This document shows, piece by piece, positions 38,015-51,300 of a stretch of 64,000 nucleotides of DNA. The DNA lies in the NCBI GenBank assembly GCA_950295325.1, contig OX485803.1:41059554-41123553 (forward strand), written 5' to 3'. Made by a program: the position numbers and the translations under genes. Numbering within the stretch: position 1 is the first letter of the stretch; the number at the start of each line of letters is the position of its first letter. This DNA is from Polytrichum commune (Eukaryota; Streptophyta; Polytrichopsida; Polytrichales; Polytrichaceae). The notes under the pieces are model-generated. The model ran no database searches, was not told where the DNA came from, and saw only the letters and a program-made list of their open reading frames with translations.

Positions 38015-39262
38015 CTGACAGACTATGAGGATTAGAAGAGATCAGTAGGCACTTTCAGAGGTCAATCAAGCAGCAAGCAACCAAACAGAGTGGAAACCAC
38101 CTCAAGTTGGTCAAGTACAAGTAGAACCAGTAGCTCTTGGTTTATGCAAAACAACCAATATCAATCCCTGTAGCCTGCATAAACACCCAAAGTCAAATCT
38201 GTATAATCCTCAGAGCACAATGCAGGTTCTTCAACCCATGGATGACATCTGTGTCAATCGAATGTGGCCAAAACTATTTGTAGGATGGAACCAGATACTT
38301 GACTCTACATGATGCAGTAAATAATAACCAAGGATGCAGACGGGGTGGCCCTAGACTTGGGAATATTGACAGTCGCAAAGCCCCTGAGGCGACTTACCAA
38401 GCATCCTTGACTTTTCCACTGATGAATGATGTACTCACAGGTGCTTAAAAGATCTGCCGTGAAATCCAAGACCTATTCCCAACAACCCGCCCATTTCCAG
38501 GCGAGTCCCCAGCCACACATACAAGGCAGGTTAAGATTGGATATCAAAGTCTCCTTCTCATTCCCACGATCTCAGCACCCAAGCTCCCATCAGAGATAGA
38601 GATTCAACTTGCAACTTGAGGTACACAAGAAGTGCCCTCTTGGACACCTATGGCCTCCATGCATACATCATGTAGGTTTCATTCCGTTTACACACCACAT
38701 CAAGTGTCTAACCATGCTTCTATGTAGCAACACTATACTTCTGCAGACAAATCCGAAGCAAAATATAGATGAAGAAAACATCAAGCCACTTAGGTTCAAC
38801 TAAACAGGAGTTGATTATGCAAGATCTTCTTTCACAAAAGATACAGACTCGGTGTGCAACACCATCAGTAACGTAGTCCAGCAACTACCTATATAGTGGA
38901 AGAAAAGTTCCGGATGACAGATGACGAGCCTTTGCAACTTTACCAAATTTCTGCTCTCTCTTACTCAGCCTGCATCACCCCAAAGCCTGGTATATAAACC
39001 TGACAAACCCTTCCAATCCCAGCCATTACCCTCCCAACACCCTCTCTGCCACAGGCAAGCCAAATCTCATGGCTCTTCTCTCCGATGCTCCACCTCTCCA
39101 GCACCTTTCTGCACGGGCACCCAAGAAATGGATATGACCAGTTATAGCTGTAATACTTCATTCTGATTTCGTCATCCTAAGAAACCTAAGTGCCACTGAA
39201 GTACAAGGAAACTGTCTACTGTAGCAACCCTCCATGTGTGATCAGAAACCTTCATTCCATGT

Positions 39263-42200
39263 CTACTCGCTTGCACTTCCACTAGCATGAGTGGGAGACT
39301 TTGAGACATCTTTCCGCCTATTCTCACGGTTACTCGCACGGCTCTTTAGAACTGGACCAACCATCTGATCCACATCTGCCGCTCCCTCAATTTCACCAAC
39401 TAGTACATCCTTCTCTAAAGACTCTGAAGGTGACTTCCCACGATGCTTATGCCTGCGTTTCCTTTTGTCACGTTTCTCATCATTGTGCTCACGTCCACTC
39501 CGGTGCTTTCTGCTGCTGCGATGGCGTCGCTCCTCCTTATCCTTACCACCATCTCCGTCTCTTTTATCATCTTCGTCATCATCCTCTTTCTCAGTCTCCT
39601 CATCTCGCCTTCAGTTTAAACACAGTTGTTGTTAGATGAGCAAGTAGATGCATGTTACACTTGTCTACAGATATATGTTTTCCAGTTCCCAACTATATGA
39701 GCTCACAAAAAACTCGTTTACAAAATGTGCTATATCACAGTGAGCAGCTCATGAGGGCACAACACCTCAGTCTCTGGATTGGGCTGGACAGTAAAAAATA
39801 CTCTTTAAATGAACAGAACACAAACCGCATATAGAGCTTCCTGTGATATGCAGTTATGGCTACCACATCTCTGAAGGTGTGCATTGCCACTACCAACCTT
39901 GCAAAGATGTTCACTAGATGTACCTTCTTGGTGGCAAACAAATCATTAGGTATGACACTAACAGAAACAATAAGAATGTGAGAGAAGCGTTTGGTTGACC
40001 ATATCACGATTGGCCTCCCAAATGCTTGAAATGAATTGAACATTACTTGCTTGAGGGACCACATCTCATTAGAAGATTGACACATTCTATACAGAACTTG
40101 CTGAGCCCATGATTGTTGAGGTTTCGTACACTTACCGGTGCTTCCTTTTATGTTTGCGATGCTTCTCTTTCCGTCTTTCACGATCTGCCTCATCTTCATG
40201 TCTTCTGCTTCTCTCCCTCGATCTTGACTTTTCTTTGACTTTAGAGCCACTATACAACTCATCTTCTTCCCTCACCCTTGACTTCCCTCTGTGAGTCCCC
40301 CGTACCTCCTCTTCATCCCTCAACCTACCCTTGTCTTTCCCCTTCTGAACTCCAACTTCTTCCACTTCCAAAAGATATGGTGGTAACTCAGCCCCCATTT
40401 CTTCTCCACTGTCCTCTTCATTCAGACTATTGTGAATTTCTCTACCAATATCCTGAAGAAAATCATCACCATTCTCACATAATTCATTAACTTTAGCTGC
40501 ACTAACCTCTTCATAAGCCAGTTTAGGGCCCTCAAACACCATGTCATCATCCTCATCCCTCTCTGCTACATCTGTGGACTCTGGGCTTGACTCCTTTATG
40601 ATGCCTCCCATATCCTCTTTCACTCCTCTATCACATCCTCCATGCCCCATATATCCTCTTTGTAGCATCTCCTCTTTTCCAATTACTACCTTGCTGCCAT
40701 TCAGATGACCCTCAAGTGAATGCACGGTCTCCACATGTGTGTATTGTTTGTTAAATGCCTCCTTTCTCGTCTTCTCAAGCACGTCATGATTGCCCAATAC
40801 CTCACTGTCCAAAGACTTCTGAACCAGTGCCTTCCTACCTTTACCAAGGTGTTCAAGTAATGTTACTCCATAATCTCTTACATCTTCCACAACAATGGGC
40901 TGAGCAGGTATAGCTTTCCTCTCCTCCTCTCTCCTCTCAAGCTCCCGCTTATTTTCCATGCGTTTAATCTTCTCCAACTCATTCGCCTTAATATCATCAC
41001 GCCAATCATCCACTTCTTTGTCCCCATCACTTTCATCGGAAGGAAATTCTGATCGGCCACTTTCCTTCCTAACATACCGTCCTTTCACACCAAAGTCAAC
41101 AGTCTTCCCCTTTGTAACTCCTTTGACATCAACCTCAGGTTCATGTGACGCTTCTGCATCCGATACTGCACCTTCAATAACCATTGCTGGGGAGCTCAGT
41201 TTCTTCCGAGCTACATCAGCTACACTGAGACCTTCATTAGTCCTCTCACCTACAGTATCTTGAACTGCATTCTTCTTCCTGTCACTCAGTCTGTTCACAT
41301 CTTCAAGTATATCTATATTTGTCTCTCTACTCCTAGGAGGAGGGGAGAGAGAAACAGAAAGTGACCTTGCTGGAGAGACGGATAACTCATCTCTACCCTT
41401 CATTTGGACCTTCGTATCTTCAGTTGCCTCTTTTCCTTTACTACTGGCACCATCATCTTGGTGAACCTTGTCTCTATAATCCTTCTTTGCAGGGCTCCTG
41501 ATCAGAGCACGTACACCATTTGTTGGCTCTGGGCTCAATTTTTCTTCTTTTCTAGAGTCTTTGCCACTAGCTCTAACTCTTGACTTTGAAGGGGGACTCC
41601 TACTGGTATCTTCCTTGTGCAGACTCTGACTTCGACTGTGACTACTGTGAGATGGACTCGCCTTTGCCTCAATAGACTTTGACCGTCTAGAGCTGCGCCC
41701 CGACCTCCGATCCTCATGACGATACCTAGGAGGAGTCACACTTCTGTCACGCCTACCACGAGGAGAACGTGAACGGGTATGAGACCTGCGCCGAACTCGA
41801 CTTCTGCTGTGGCTTCTACTCCGCCGTGACCGTGAGGAATAATGGTCCCTGTCACGTTCCCAATCCCGTCGGAAGGATGGGTTCCATGCATACTCCCCAC
41901 GGCCCCTGTAAAACCCACGTCTGCTTCGACCTCTGTAGCCGTAGTAGTCCCTTGACCTTGATGGTGATGGACGCGAATCACGCCTGTATCGAATTGGAGA
42001 CCGTGAGGCTGACCGGTCTCTGCGATAGCGAAGAGGAGATCGAGACTTAGATCTTGAAAATGATCGTGAACGTGAGTGTGAGGGCGTCCGAGAGCTAGAC
42101 CTGCTCCATAGTGAAACTTTAGAAATTGCTTATAACCACAGATGAGCATACATTAGACTAGCAGAAATCTTTTAAAAAGACCTCAAATACTCATTAAATA

Positions 42201-43852
42201 TCTGTTCTTTAAATTAGAAGGATTTAACCAACTCCTTAACACTTGATACTGTAGAACCAAATCCTTCTGCAACTCTCAAAATTTGCAGCATAACAACTTT
42301 GTCTACTAGCCATCCTGAGAAAAGCAACCACTACTGAATTCAAAGAGCAGAACCATTCTGTGAGAACCCCAAGCCCAACACCTGCAATTGTTGATGTTCC
42401 CAACCTCTTCACATTCAGCACCACAGAAAATGCTGGTGCACTCTTCTACTTCAACGACAATCAGCCATATACATGACATCAGAATACAAGGTGCTTCTAT
42501 AAAGGTAAAGTGTGACTGAAGACCAGAGAGGAAGACATTTTCCACAATTCTCATTACAATTTTACAAATTACAACAAGAATTCCTCTGTTCATCAACCAC
42601 TGCTCCATTTTGCCAAGTGGGTTACAGAAAAGAGAGACATTGCAAAAAAAAACATCACCATTCCCCAGTGTACACTTACAAGAATCTTTTCTAACACAGA
42701 TATTGGGAAGATAACCACGATATATTTGATACATATCCAATCAGTCAGCAAATAACACCACTTGCCCTTCCTTGGTTGCTTCTATCTGCAAAGCGCAAAG
42801 ATGTAGGCTAAATGGTTCAGAGTTTGTACCTTACTGGACTTTTCTTTTCCTCTTCTACATCTGGGTCGTTCCCCTTCAACTGTTTGCTAATTTCTGCAGC
42901 TCGAGCAGATGCCATTTCTTGAGCTGATTTCACAGTGGCTGCCCTTGCTGCAGCCTGTTGAGTTGCCATCACCTGGAAATAAAAGAAACATTAATTATAT
43001 CCATGCTTGTGATGAAATTAAGCAACTAAGAAAGCCTGAACCATTCAATCACAGTACTCTGGCTATCACAGTTAGCATAAAACCATGCTGATAATAACCA
43101 CTTTGAGAAATCCCCTATGAATGTAAACATGGAACCAATCCTTCTACACGTAAGTTTCAATGTCCAGAGGGTCTCCCTCCAAGTCAAGTTTTTGAGACAG
43201 GGGTGCAAGCTACTTCATGAAAATTGAAAAAATGGTGATTCATGACAGTAAAACGACTATTAATTGAGCCTCTCCTTTGATTCTTTCTCTATGGCTGGTT
43301 CTATTTTAAAAGGCTATACATATAGCTGAGGATGCTATCCACCAAAATACACGCTAAACTTCAGTTGGAGAAGTATATTACCATCTTATCACAGTGACCT
43401 GTTTGCAACCTTGTTGACTAGATTTTCCAATGGAAATGGAAATGATCTTCCAATACATGCAGCAAATAACTAATTTGTCCACCAAACTTTTTAAGTGCAA
43501 ATCATGATGAATGATCCTGAGGCCTTGCAACTGGCTAACCGGCTCATATTAGTGGGATATGTATTTTGAGATCAAAAGCCCAGGGAACAATATCCATGAA
43601 ACAACTGCATCCAACAAGAATATGATTGAGACACATAAAGGGCAGAGAATTTTGATAAGTTTGGCACAATCTCCTCACCTGCTGCATGAGCAATGCCTGC
43701 TGAAACTGAAATTGTTGCATAGCCACTGCTTGCTGCATCAGCATCATGGGTGGTGGCACTTGCTGGTTTGGCACCCCTGCCCCTCCCGCGCTCTGCTTCA
43801 TCAGGCGTGCCGCCTCTGTGAGATCCACATTTGAGGCACCCCCGAGGTTCAT
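39263..43852 (-). CDS. Arginine/serine-rich (RS) splicing-type protein
   Basis: Four exons join in phase: 43852-43679, 42972-42830, 42100-40136, 39608-39263 (TAG), giving 875 residues from ATG 43852. Residues 1-58 include a Met/Gln-rich block (PPMMLMQQAVAMQQFQFQQA). Residues 59-105 form a predicted helix (ARAATVKSAQEMASARAAEI). About 106-300 is an RS domain with many SR/RS/RD/RY repeats, and 300-760 is charged and low-complexity with short conserved-looking words (DYGVTLLEHLGKGRKA, ELPPYLLEVEEVG). The end is Lys/His/Arg-rich (HRKHKRKHRR) then acidic, fitting nuclear targeting. The Met/Gln-helix-RS order recalls the part after the RRM in plant SREK1/IRR-type RNA-binding proteins (Arabidopsis At3g23900); this is from memory and tentative. 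No RRM was found in the window. An upstream ATG at 45783 in the leader exon can be spliced in frame (45762 to 43875), adding 15 residues. It acts probably in pre-mRNA splicing in the nucleus. Confidence 0.85.
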
Positions 43853-45761
43853 CTCCTCTAAGGTGTCAACACTACCTCAGGCTTCCCTTTACACTTGTAA
43901 TATCAGAGTGGTTGGAGATGTTAAATAGCCACGTCAGACATGAAAATCTGCACAAATTGTGCACACGAGAGAAATTGTAGGTTCTAGATAGGTCAAGAAA
44001 CATTGGAAAGAAGACCCTGATGGGCCAAGAAATTGCACAAGACAGTAGTTATCAACAAGATTTCTGACAACGACCTTCTTTACATACACCTTCCACACAT
44101 TGCAATTCAAATAATTATAGAGAGAAGAGACCAGCACGCTCAATCAAAACAGCAGAAAGCTACCAACCCCTGCGAACTCTGCATTCCTCACTCTGAATTT
44201 ACGGCCGTGGTGGACATGTTTCGTAAATGCCGACAGTATACACACATAAACAATTAAACCCATGCTCTATTCAATATTCATACATTTGGTTCTGGTGGGA
44301 GATTGCACCTTATCAGATGAATACCAGAGGTCCACCCCATGAGGCATGTAAATATCAGCACTCCCTGGCCATTTCAGTTGTTCAGGGATGTGCTCTTACA
44401 TGAGATCATTATCTAGAAGGGCTTCTAGTATAATTCACGCATGAGCAGACTTGGATTATAAATTTAAATTCAATAACAGCTGGAGGAGCTGGCTAAATAT
44501 CCTGACCTGCTTTTTGGCTTGTGAGTTGCTCAAAATCACAGTGAGGACATTAATCATTCTGTATTTCCAGCCGTTGCTACTTCTCAGTCTACTAACACAC
44601 ACAAGGTTTCTACTGATATGTCATCTCAGGAAAATCATCCTCCTTGAATCTCTGCCACATGAAGGAAATAAAGCCCCCTACAACTGACAGCTTCCTCGTT
44701 TTATGAGAGCTTGGGACGCTAAATAATGAGAACATAACTGGCGATTATGAGCATTACAAAGATCACTTCACGAATTCTGACTACATATGAAGCAACTGTT
44801 GAAATGGACAGTAATATTTCTCTGTCAAGGAACTGATAGAGTTATAGATTCTGCAAATACTCCCACAATACTTCTGACCAATTCTCTGTGACAATTCTTC
44901 AATTTGAAGAAATGCAGACCTGAATCCATACAACAAAAGAAAAAATCCTTCTCAGAAAAAGTTTACTTAACACTGCTTGAAAGATCATGCAAGCATTTGG
45001 AAGACGGAACCTACTGGGTACGTGGGTACGTAGCAGTTCCTACGGCATCGTAATTTTTCTACTACTCCATATGTTGGAGGTGTGCAAGGTGTTTTTAAGT
45101 CAAGGACTGCACCGTTAGGAAGATAAAACTGGAGACAAAATGTATGTCCAAAACCTTATTGCCTGTGCAACTCCACGATCGTACAAAAGCCAGGTTTCAC
45201 AAAAGCTGAAAATCTCTATTCAGCTTCCAATCAAGAAGTACCTAATAACTAATCGGGATACCTAACTATGGCATTATGCAACCATATAGATATTTCTATA
45301 GAAAATTCCAATGGCCAACAAGGAAAATTCCAACAGAGAACGTTCAACGTTCAATGTTCTTTGCGAGTCTGAAGTGAAACTATCTGATCAGTAAGTTTAA
45401 AATTGTGCACTGAGAAACACTGACAACCGCAGGTAAAACACAACCGTCCCAGCCATGCCCACACGAGACTTCAACACTCCACAAAAGATCTTCAATGCGT
45501 CAGGAGGATGTGAAACTTAAAGCGTAGGAATGAAGCATGCACAATTAGGAACATACAAGCCACTGATTACAGAATGCATGATAGTACATGTTGAGAGGAT
45601 GTCGTTCGAAGAAAGAAGGCAACGTTGGATGACCTTCCATAATCCAGAAAAGATTCACCATATGCACCAAAGCCAAGCACACCAAACCAACCCTAGCCCT
45701 TGAATAGCGTCCAATTGAGGAACAGAAAACATGATGCAAGGGAGCAAGAGAAAGCAAGAAC

Positions 45762-45954
45762 CTCGTCCGCAGAGCCCGGGCATGGCCGTGTCTTCGCTGT
45801 AGCTGTGGCTATGGCTATGGCGTTGTGGAGAAGCTTTCCTGCCTCTGATGATACCAATGGCGATGGCGAGCTTGTTAGGGCAACCACGAGCAACAGCATG
45901 CGATGTGAGCGAGAGAGTGAGAGACAAAGAGAGAAGTTATTTTGCTTAACTTAG
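45762..45954 (-). other. Leader exon of the RS protein gene
   Basis: The minus strand here starts with a CT-rich leader (CTCTCTTTGTCTCTCACTCT) typical of plant 5' UTRs. It ends at a donor GACGAG|GTTCTT (45762). The acceptor CTGAG|GTAGTG at 43875 leads into the coding exon. If translated from the ATG at 45783 the frame passes through the splice into the main frame; otherwise this exon is untranslated. The 1.9-kb intron between holds nothing I recognise. Confidence 0.5.
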
Positions 45955-46413
45955 TAACTACCCTCGCTTCTTCCCATCATATGCTACCTACTTTATTTAA
46001 TGCCTTCATCACACCAAGAACCACTCTACGCCACTTTTTGGATATAGTGTGACACACACTATTTACGATATATCATGCTACTTCTTGATTGGGCACCTCT
46101 ATATGCCTCGCATGAATTTTAAAGTCATCCTTAAATGTCTACCTAATATGAAAATTGAAGGGGTGCACTAACTAGTCCTATTAGTGTGGGTGGAAGATTA
46201 GCGTGGGATAATTAGTGTGGGTCACACTAATTTTCTAGTCAATGTACAATTAACGTGGGTCCAAGACTCCGGGTCTTCCCATGAGTCTTCATGAAGACTT
46301 TTGACCACTTGTGAAAATAATAATAATGTGGTCCACCCTGATTTTCTACGTGAAATTTGACATGGGTTAAGAATGAGCGTAGCCACTAGAAAACTAGTGC
46401 CATCCACAATCGG

Positions 46414-46940
46414 ACTTACGTTGTTTATGGTATTTAGTGTCATGTACATTGTTTGCGAAGGGCCTAAAGTAGATGCCTAGAGGTCTCAATGTGTCATTCC
46501 CATTAAATGCCAATATGATTCCATTCGTCAACATAAGTAACTTCTTCAAGTGAAAAAATGGTACACTATGACATTCATAGTAGCATATTGGGATACTTTA
46601 GATGATAATCTTGTGTTTTAGTGTGCAAGGGAATATGTTTTAGAGCATACTAATAACAAGTGTCATGTGTTTACATTTGGTATGCAAGAGGAAGCTATTT
46701 TTGAGCACACTAATGGCAAGTGTCACTTGTGTACAATTTAGTCAACTTGTAAATCATTATGTAACATAGGCATACACCTCATAACACCGATCAACATACT
46801 TGTGCAAGGATATTAGTAAATGCACTTGAACACCAAGTGTCATGAAGTGACAACAATGATGAATTTGTTGATCATTAGTGTAACCTAGTACATGCCTCAA
46901 AATAGGGCAAGTGACACTAAATACCATAAATAATGTAGTG
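46414..46940 (-). mobile_element. CACTA-type MITE, copy B
   Basis: Inverted relative to copy A at 18086. Read on the minus strand it starts CACTACATTATTTATGGTAT then TTAGTGTCAC, and the other end at 46414 is ACTTACGTTGTTTATGGTAT then TTAGTGTCA. The terminal repeats are about 30 bases, clearer than in copy A. It is about 527 bp with no open frame. The segment just outside (46030-46250) carries further short inverted 'TAGTGTG' words, perhaps another small element. Confidence 0.65.
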
Positions 46941-47496
46941 ATGTCCAATATGAGATGAACAACCACCCCATGTGTGGTTAATCAATGGTTGTATTTCGAT
47001 TATCATCTTCAATCTAAGCTTGGGTTAAATTATAACTATAAGCAAACTTAAACCCTAACATTTAGAAATATGTCAATGTTGAAACATCAATATAAGATGG
47101 ATTTATGGTTTGTCAAAGTCTACACGTGTTTAGTTGAACAACCTCAATGCATTCAACTATAAGTGGGGGTGGATGCATAACTTAAATTTGGGCTTCATCA
47201 CTAAAGAAGCCTTTAAAGATTAGGCATATATTTATCAAACACCTGCAAATGGTAAGTTTAAAATCATCTATCAAATACCCAAGTTGTATCATCTTGGTGG
47301 CACGTTGCATGCTCCAATTCCATGCCAAGTCTTTCCTAAGGAGTTTTTGATAACTTTTAGTTATAACTCATAATCCTACCTCTTAGGACATCTTATGACT
47401 TAGCCCTCTTCCATACAATTCACCTTTTGGGAATACTACTTGACAAAACCAATATGCCTTCAAAACATTTCACACACTCTCACCATTTGTATTTAA

Positions 47497-48072
47497 TGCA
47501 TGAAGCTATGAAAATACAAAATATTATCCTAGTTTACATATTAAAATATGGGATATTCCAAACAAGGTGCATAGTCACCCAATACATATTAACAAGAAAT
47601 GAAATCATTGACTGAAACATGGATAATATGGCTCAACCATGTGGTATCCCATATTCAGGGTTGTAGCCGATGTATCACGTATTTGAAAAACATGTACATA
47701 TCCAGTGAGACACAATTAATGCCAACATGAATGCCACCTAGTATTGAAAATTCTACTCGACATTAGCAATGCGTCTTTAAGTAATTCATGCAATATCAAC
47801 ATCTCTATATAATACACGAAACTCTGAAAATACAAAAATTCCAATTTCCCATGTTGAAAGTTTAGATATTCCAAAACAACTTGGTGCCTAGTCACCCAAT
47901 GCCAAATAAAAAAATTAAATAAAAAACATGCCCAATTTGACCCGACTATATGATATCCGTAATTGAGGTACTTAGCCGATATATTATGTATCTGAGACAT
48001 AACTTATACCTATCCTGTGAGAAACGTATTGATGAGACACAGTTAATGCCAGCATGGATGCCACCTAGTTTG
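47497..48072. repeat. Two-unit tandem duplication upstream of PIG-U
   Basis: The unit at about 47497-47745 recurs at about 47815-48072, offset about 325 bp. Shared anchors are 'tgaaaatacaaa', 'atattccaaa..aa', 'tagtcacccaat', 'agccgat.tat', and ATTAATGCCAACATGAATGC / GTTAATGCCAGCATGGATGC near the end. The copies are diverged. The second ends about 315 bp before the PIG-U start codon, so it may lie in the promoter. Confidence 0.55.
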
Positions 48073-48386
48073 TTCACTGGATGAGCCAAGGGAAGCAAGC
48101 CACATCAGCATGAGAGGGCAAACTGGCTATGGCGAAGCAGGCCTCCAGGAGGAGGCGAAGAACTTGGGACGTGGAAACGGTGAAATTCGCACACGGAGCG
48201 GAAGAAGGCGGCGTTGGATCGCGTGTGAATTTTTTCTTGCTGCAATGCGGTTGCGTGGTGTCACGAGAGGGAGGTAGAAATGCATCGCACCAACATGTCG
48301 TCCAGCGGCACAAGCGAGGGTTGTTAGGGTTTAGGCGGTGAGGAGGAAGAGGGTGGCGAGATTGTGTGAATATAAGATTGTTGAAG

Positions 48387-51300
48387 ATGAAGATGGCGGG
48401 ATCCTGGATTGTCTGGGGAGGGGGAGCTCTGGCCATCGCACTGCGCCTGCTCCTGGTGAGCTTGGGATCCGCATCGCTGCTCGACCATCGCGTGGAAGTC
48501 GTGAGCTCGGTCACCAGCCTCGCTCGTTGTAAGTTGCCTACTTAACCTTCACGCAATCTGAAGGAAGAGAATCACAGAAAAGAAAGAAAGAAAGGAAAAA
48601 CGCCAGAAAAAGTGAGTCTAAATGGCGGCAAGCTCAGTGACATCGTAAAGAAGATGATACCTGTATAATTCAACCCTTGCCAATGCATGAGGTGGTTTGC
48701 ATAACATTCGAAGTATGGATGGGTGTATATGTGGCTCGGCATCAAGGGTGTAATTTCCGGATGGCTCATTGGATCCCAAGTCCGGAAATTTGCTTCAAAG
48801 AGAAGATAGAGTTTCAGTTCTTGTCGTCCTCTACTTGTGCACTTTTGGTCACGAAATTAAGATTCGTTTTTCATCTGATGGCAATCTAATACGCATTGTG
48901 GTTTCGAAGCAACCATTTTATTGGACATGTAGTGCATTAGGTGGTTTGCGTAGTATTCTATGTATGTATGGATGGATGTGTGGGTTCGACATTAAGAGTG
49001 TAGCCTCTGGATGGCTCATTGGGATCCTGAGTCCGGAAAATGGCTTCCAAAAAGAAGATAGAGTTTCAGTTCTTGTTGTTCCATTGTTGTGCATTTTTGG
49101 GTGTTGAATTTACGGTTCGTTATCTATGTGATGGCAATCAAATGTGCATTGTATCTTTAAGAGAGTGCTTTATCGGATGTGTAGTGCATTGTCAGAGAGA
49201 AATATTGGAGCAAGCGATGATACTTCTAAATTATACTACTATAGGTTTCCTGTCCTCCATGCTCCATGCTCCTACCACATGCACAAATATTCACCCCTCC
49301 ATTTTTTTTTTTCAAAGATGATAATTCATTTGTTTCAATCGTGCAATTGGACAATAATATGGTTTGTATAACATTTGATGGATATATGGATGTATGTGTG
49401 GCCCAGCACTGAGGGTGTAAGCTCAAGATGGCTTGTTGGATACCTTGTTGGATCCCGAGTCCAGAAACTGCCTTGAAAAGGAGATAGAATTTCAGTTATG
49501 GTCGTACCACTTCTGTGAATTTTTGGGTCACTAATTCATGATTCGTTGTCCATCTAATGGCAAATCTAATGCTCATTGTGGTTTTTAAGAGATTATTTTA
49601 TTGGATGTGTTGTGTATTGTCATAGACAAATCTTGGAGCAAACTTCTAATTCTTACTACTATAAGCTTTCTGTGCAACATGCTTCATGGACAAATATTCA
49701 CCCCTCCAGTTTTTTTCAAAGATGGCAATTTGTTTGTTTCAATTGTGCAAGTGGCAATAATAATCGTGGGTTCTTGTTTTAATCGCAGTGGCAGAGGGCT
49801 ATTGGCTAAAGGAGTATGGCCTGTCACCATATGCAGGTCAGTGATATATATATATATATATATAGATGCATATTGAATCTATTGTCAGCCTGGTCTGATT
49901 TTGTGAGTGATCAATGGATAGCATTAATGTACAGATTTTCATTGTCTTGTTGACACAGGTGTTAAGACCATAATATCACTAGATGTTTTTGGGCCAATTC
50001 AACCAGAACACTTCCTTATTTCTGAAGCTCTATATAGCTATCTATAGGCCATGGTACTTAATTTGCACCTTTTAGTTTTTCAAACTGATCAGAGACTAGC
50101 TTAGCTACATGTTTTTTCTACAAGGGCTTTAATGTTGCATGGGTACTTTATATTTGTTTGCAGGATCGGCGTATCATGCATCTCCACTATTACTTTCCCT
50201 GGTTGGTCCCATGATTGGCAATAGGTGAGCACTTTATACATCTTTGTTCCCAGGTGAAGTATAAAAAGTCATTACTCTCGCCAGTGCTGTTCCTGTTTGT
50301 ACAGGAGTGTGTCATTGCTTGTCTTCTCTTGTGCGTGTGCCTATTTCCTGAACAAATCACTTTTGAAATTTCTATTTCATCAAAAATCTGAGGCACAGGT
50401 GTATAGGCCTTTGTTCAGTACTCAATAGGAAGGTCAAGGATTCTTGAAGGTGTTTCAATTCATATCCAGGTTTTACTTCCAATTCATGACATGGTGGAAA
50501 ATATCAATTATTAGATTCAAAAGGTCCAAATCTTGAGAGAGTATTGTCATATCTTGTGAGATGGGTTAATTAAGGCTTTTATTAAATTATGTGATTGCTC
50601 TTCTGCAAGAAGGCCAGAGTGTTTTGGAGTACTTTGCTTATGTTGTTGGATGGTGTCATACCTGCAGACAAGGAACATCACTTTATGATCTATTTCGCAG
50701 GCATGCAATACTCTCCTCTTCTCCTGATTGGTGTACTGTATGTTGTCCTTGTTAGTGATCTACAATTGGCTGCATGCCATGTATACATTTCAAGATATAT
50801 GTGAAAGGACAAAATAATGCATGGGTTTCTGATATTGTATCTATGGTCAATTCAGCCATAGTCTTTCACCTTATTTGGAAGAGTCCAATACATTGCATAT
50901 TTTACACACAAAATTTTGATTTTTCTCAGAATTTGACATGCTCTTCATCACATGTCTCTGGATTCTGTACTGCCAACATGAAGTGGATTCAAACAAGGTG
51001 TTGGTGCAGTTGTTTGTTATTTGTTATTGCAGATTGCATCTGTGCTTTATTATTGAGGTCAATGGGGAAGATTTTGGATAGTGCCCACAATCAATACTTG
51101 TCAGAGCTGGGTGTGCGCGATTTGAATGAGGAGAAGAAAGAAAGCAAAGGTGAATATTTGGACTTAATTTCATGGCCTCAGTAGTTACGCAGGAGGATAT
51201 ACTGCCAACTTTGTTAACCCTCAAGGGAGGGTGCAGAGGAATTTCTATAATGCATTGATCAACCTCTATACATCCTCCCTAGTCATATGTACACATGATG

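Noticed and set aside
41736-42149. Minus-strand 137-residue frame beside the RS domain exon.
   Set aside because: It overlaps the exon 42100-40136 in another frame. The RS-repeat frame continues cleanly through it and is phase-consistent with both neighbours.
48074-48514. Minus-strand 146-residue frame opposite PIG-U exon 1.
   Set aside because: Antisense to a well-supported exon and its leader. The translation is Pro/Ser/Thr-rich with no family likeness.
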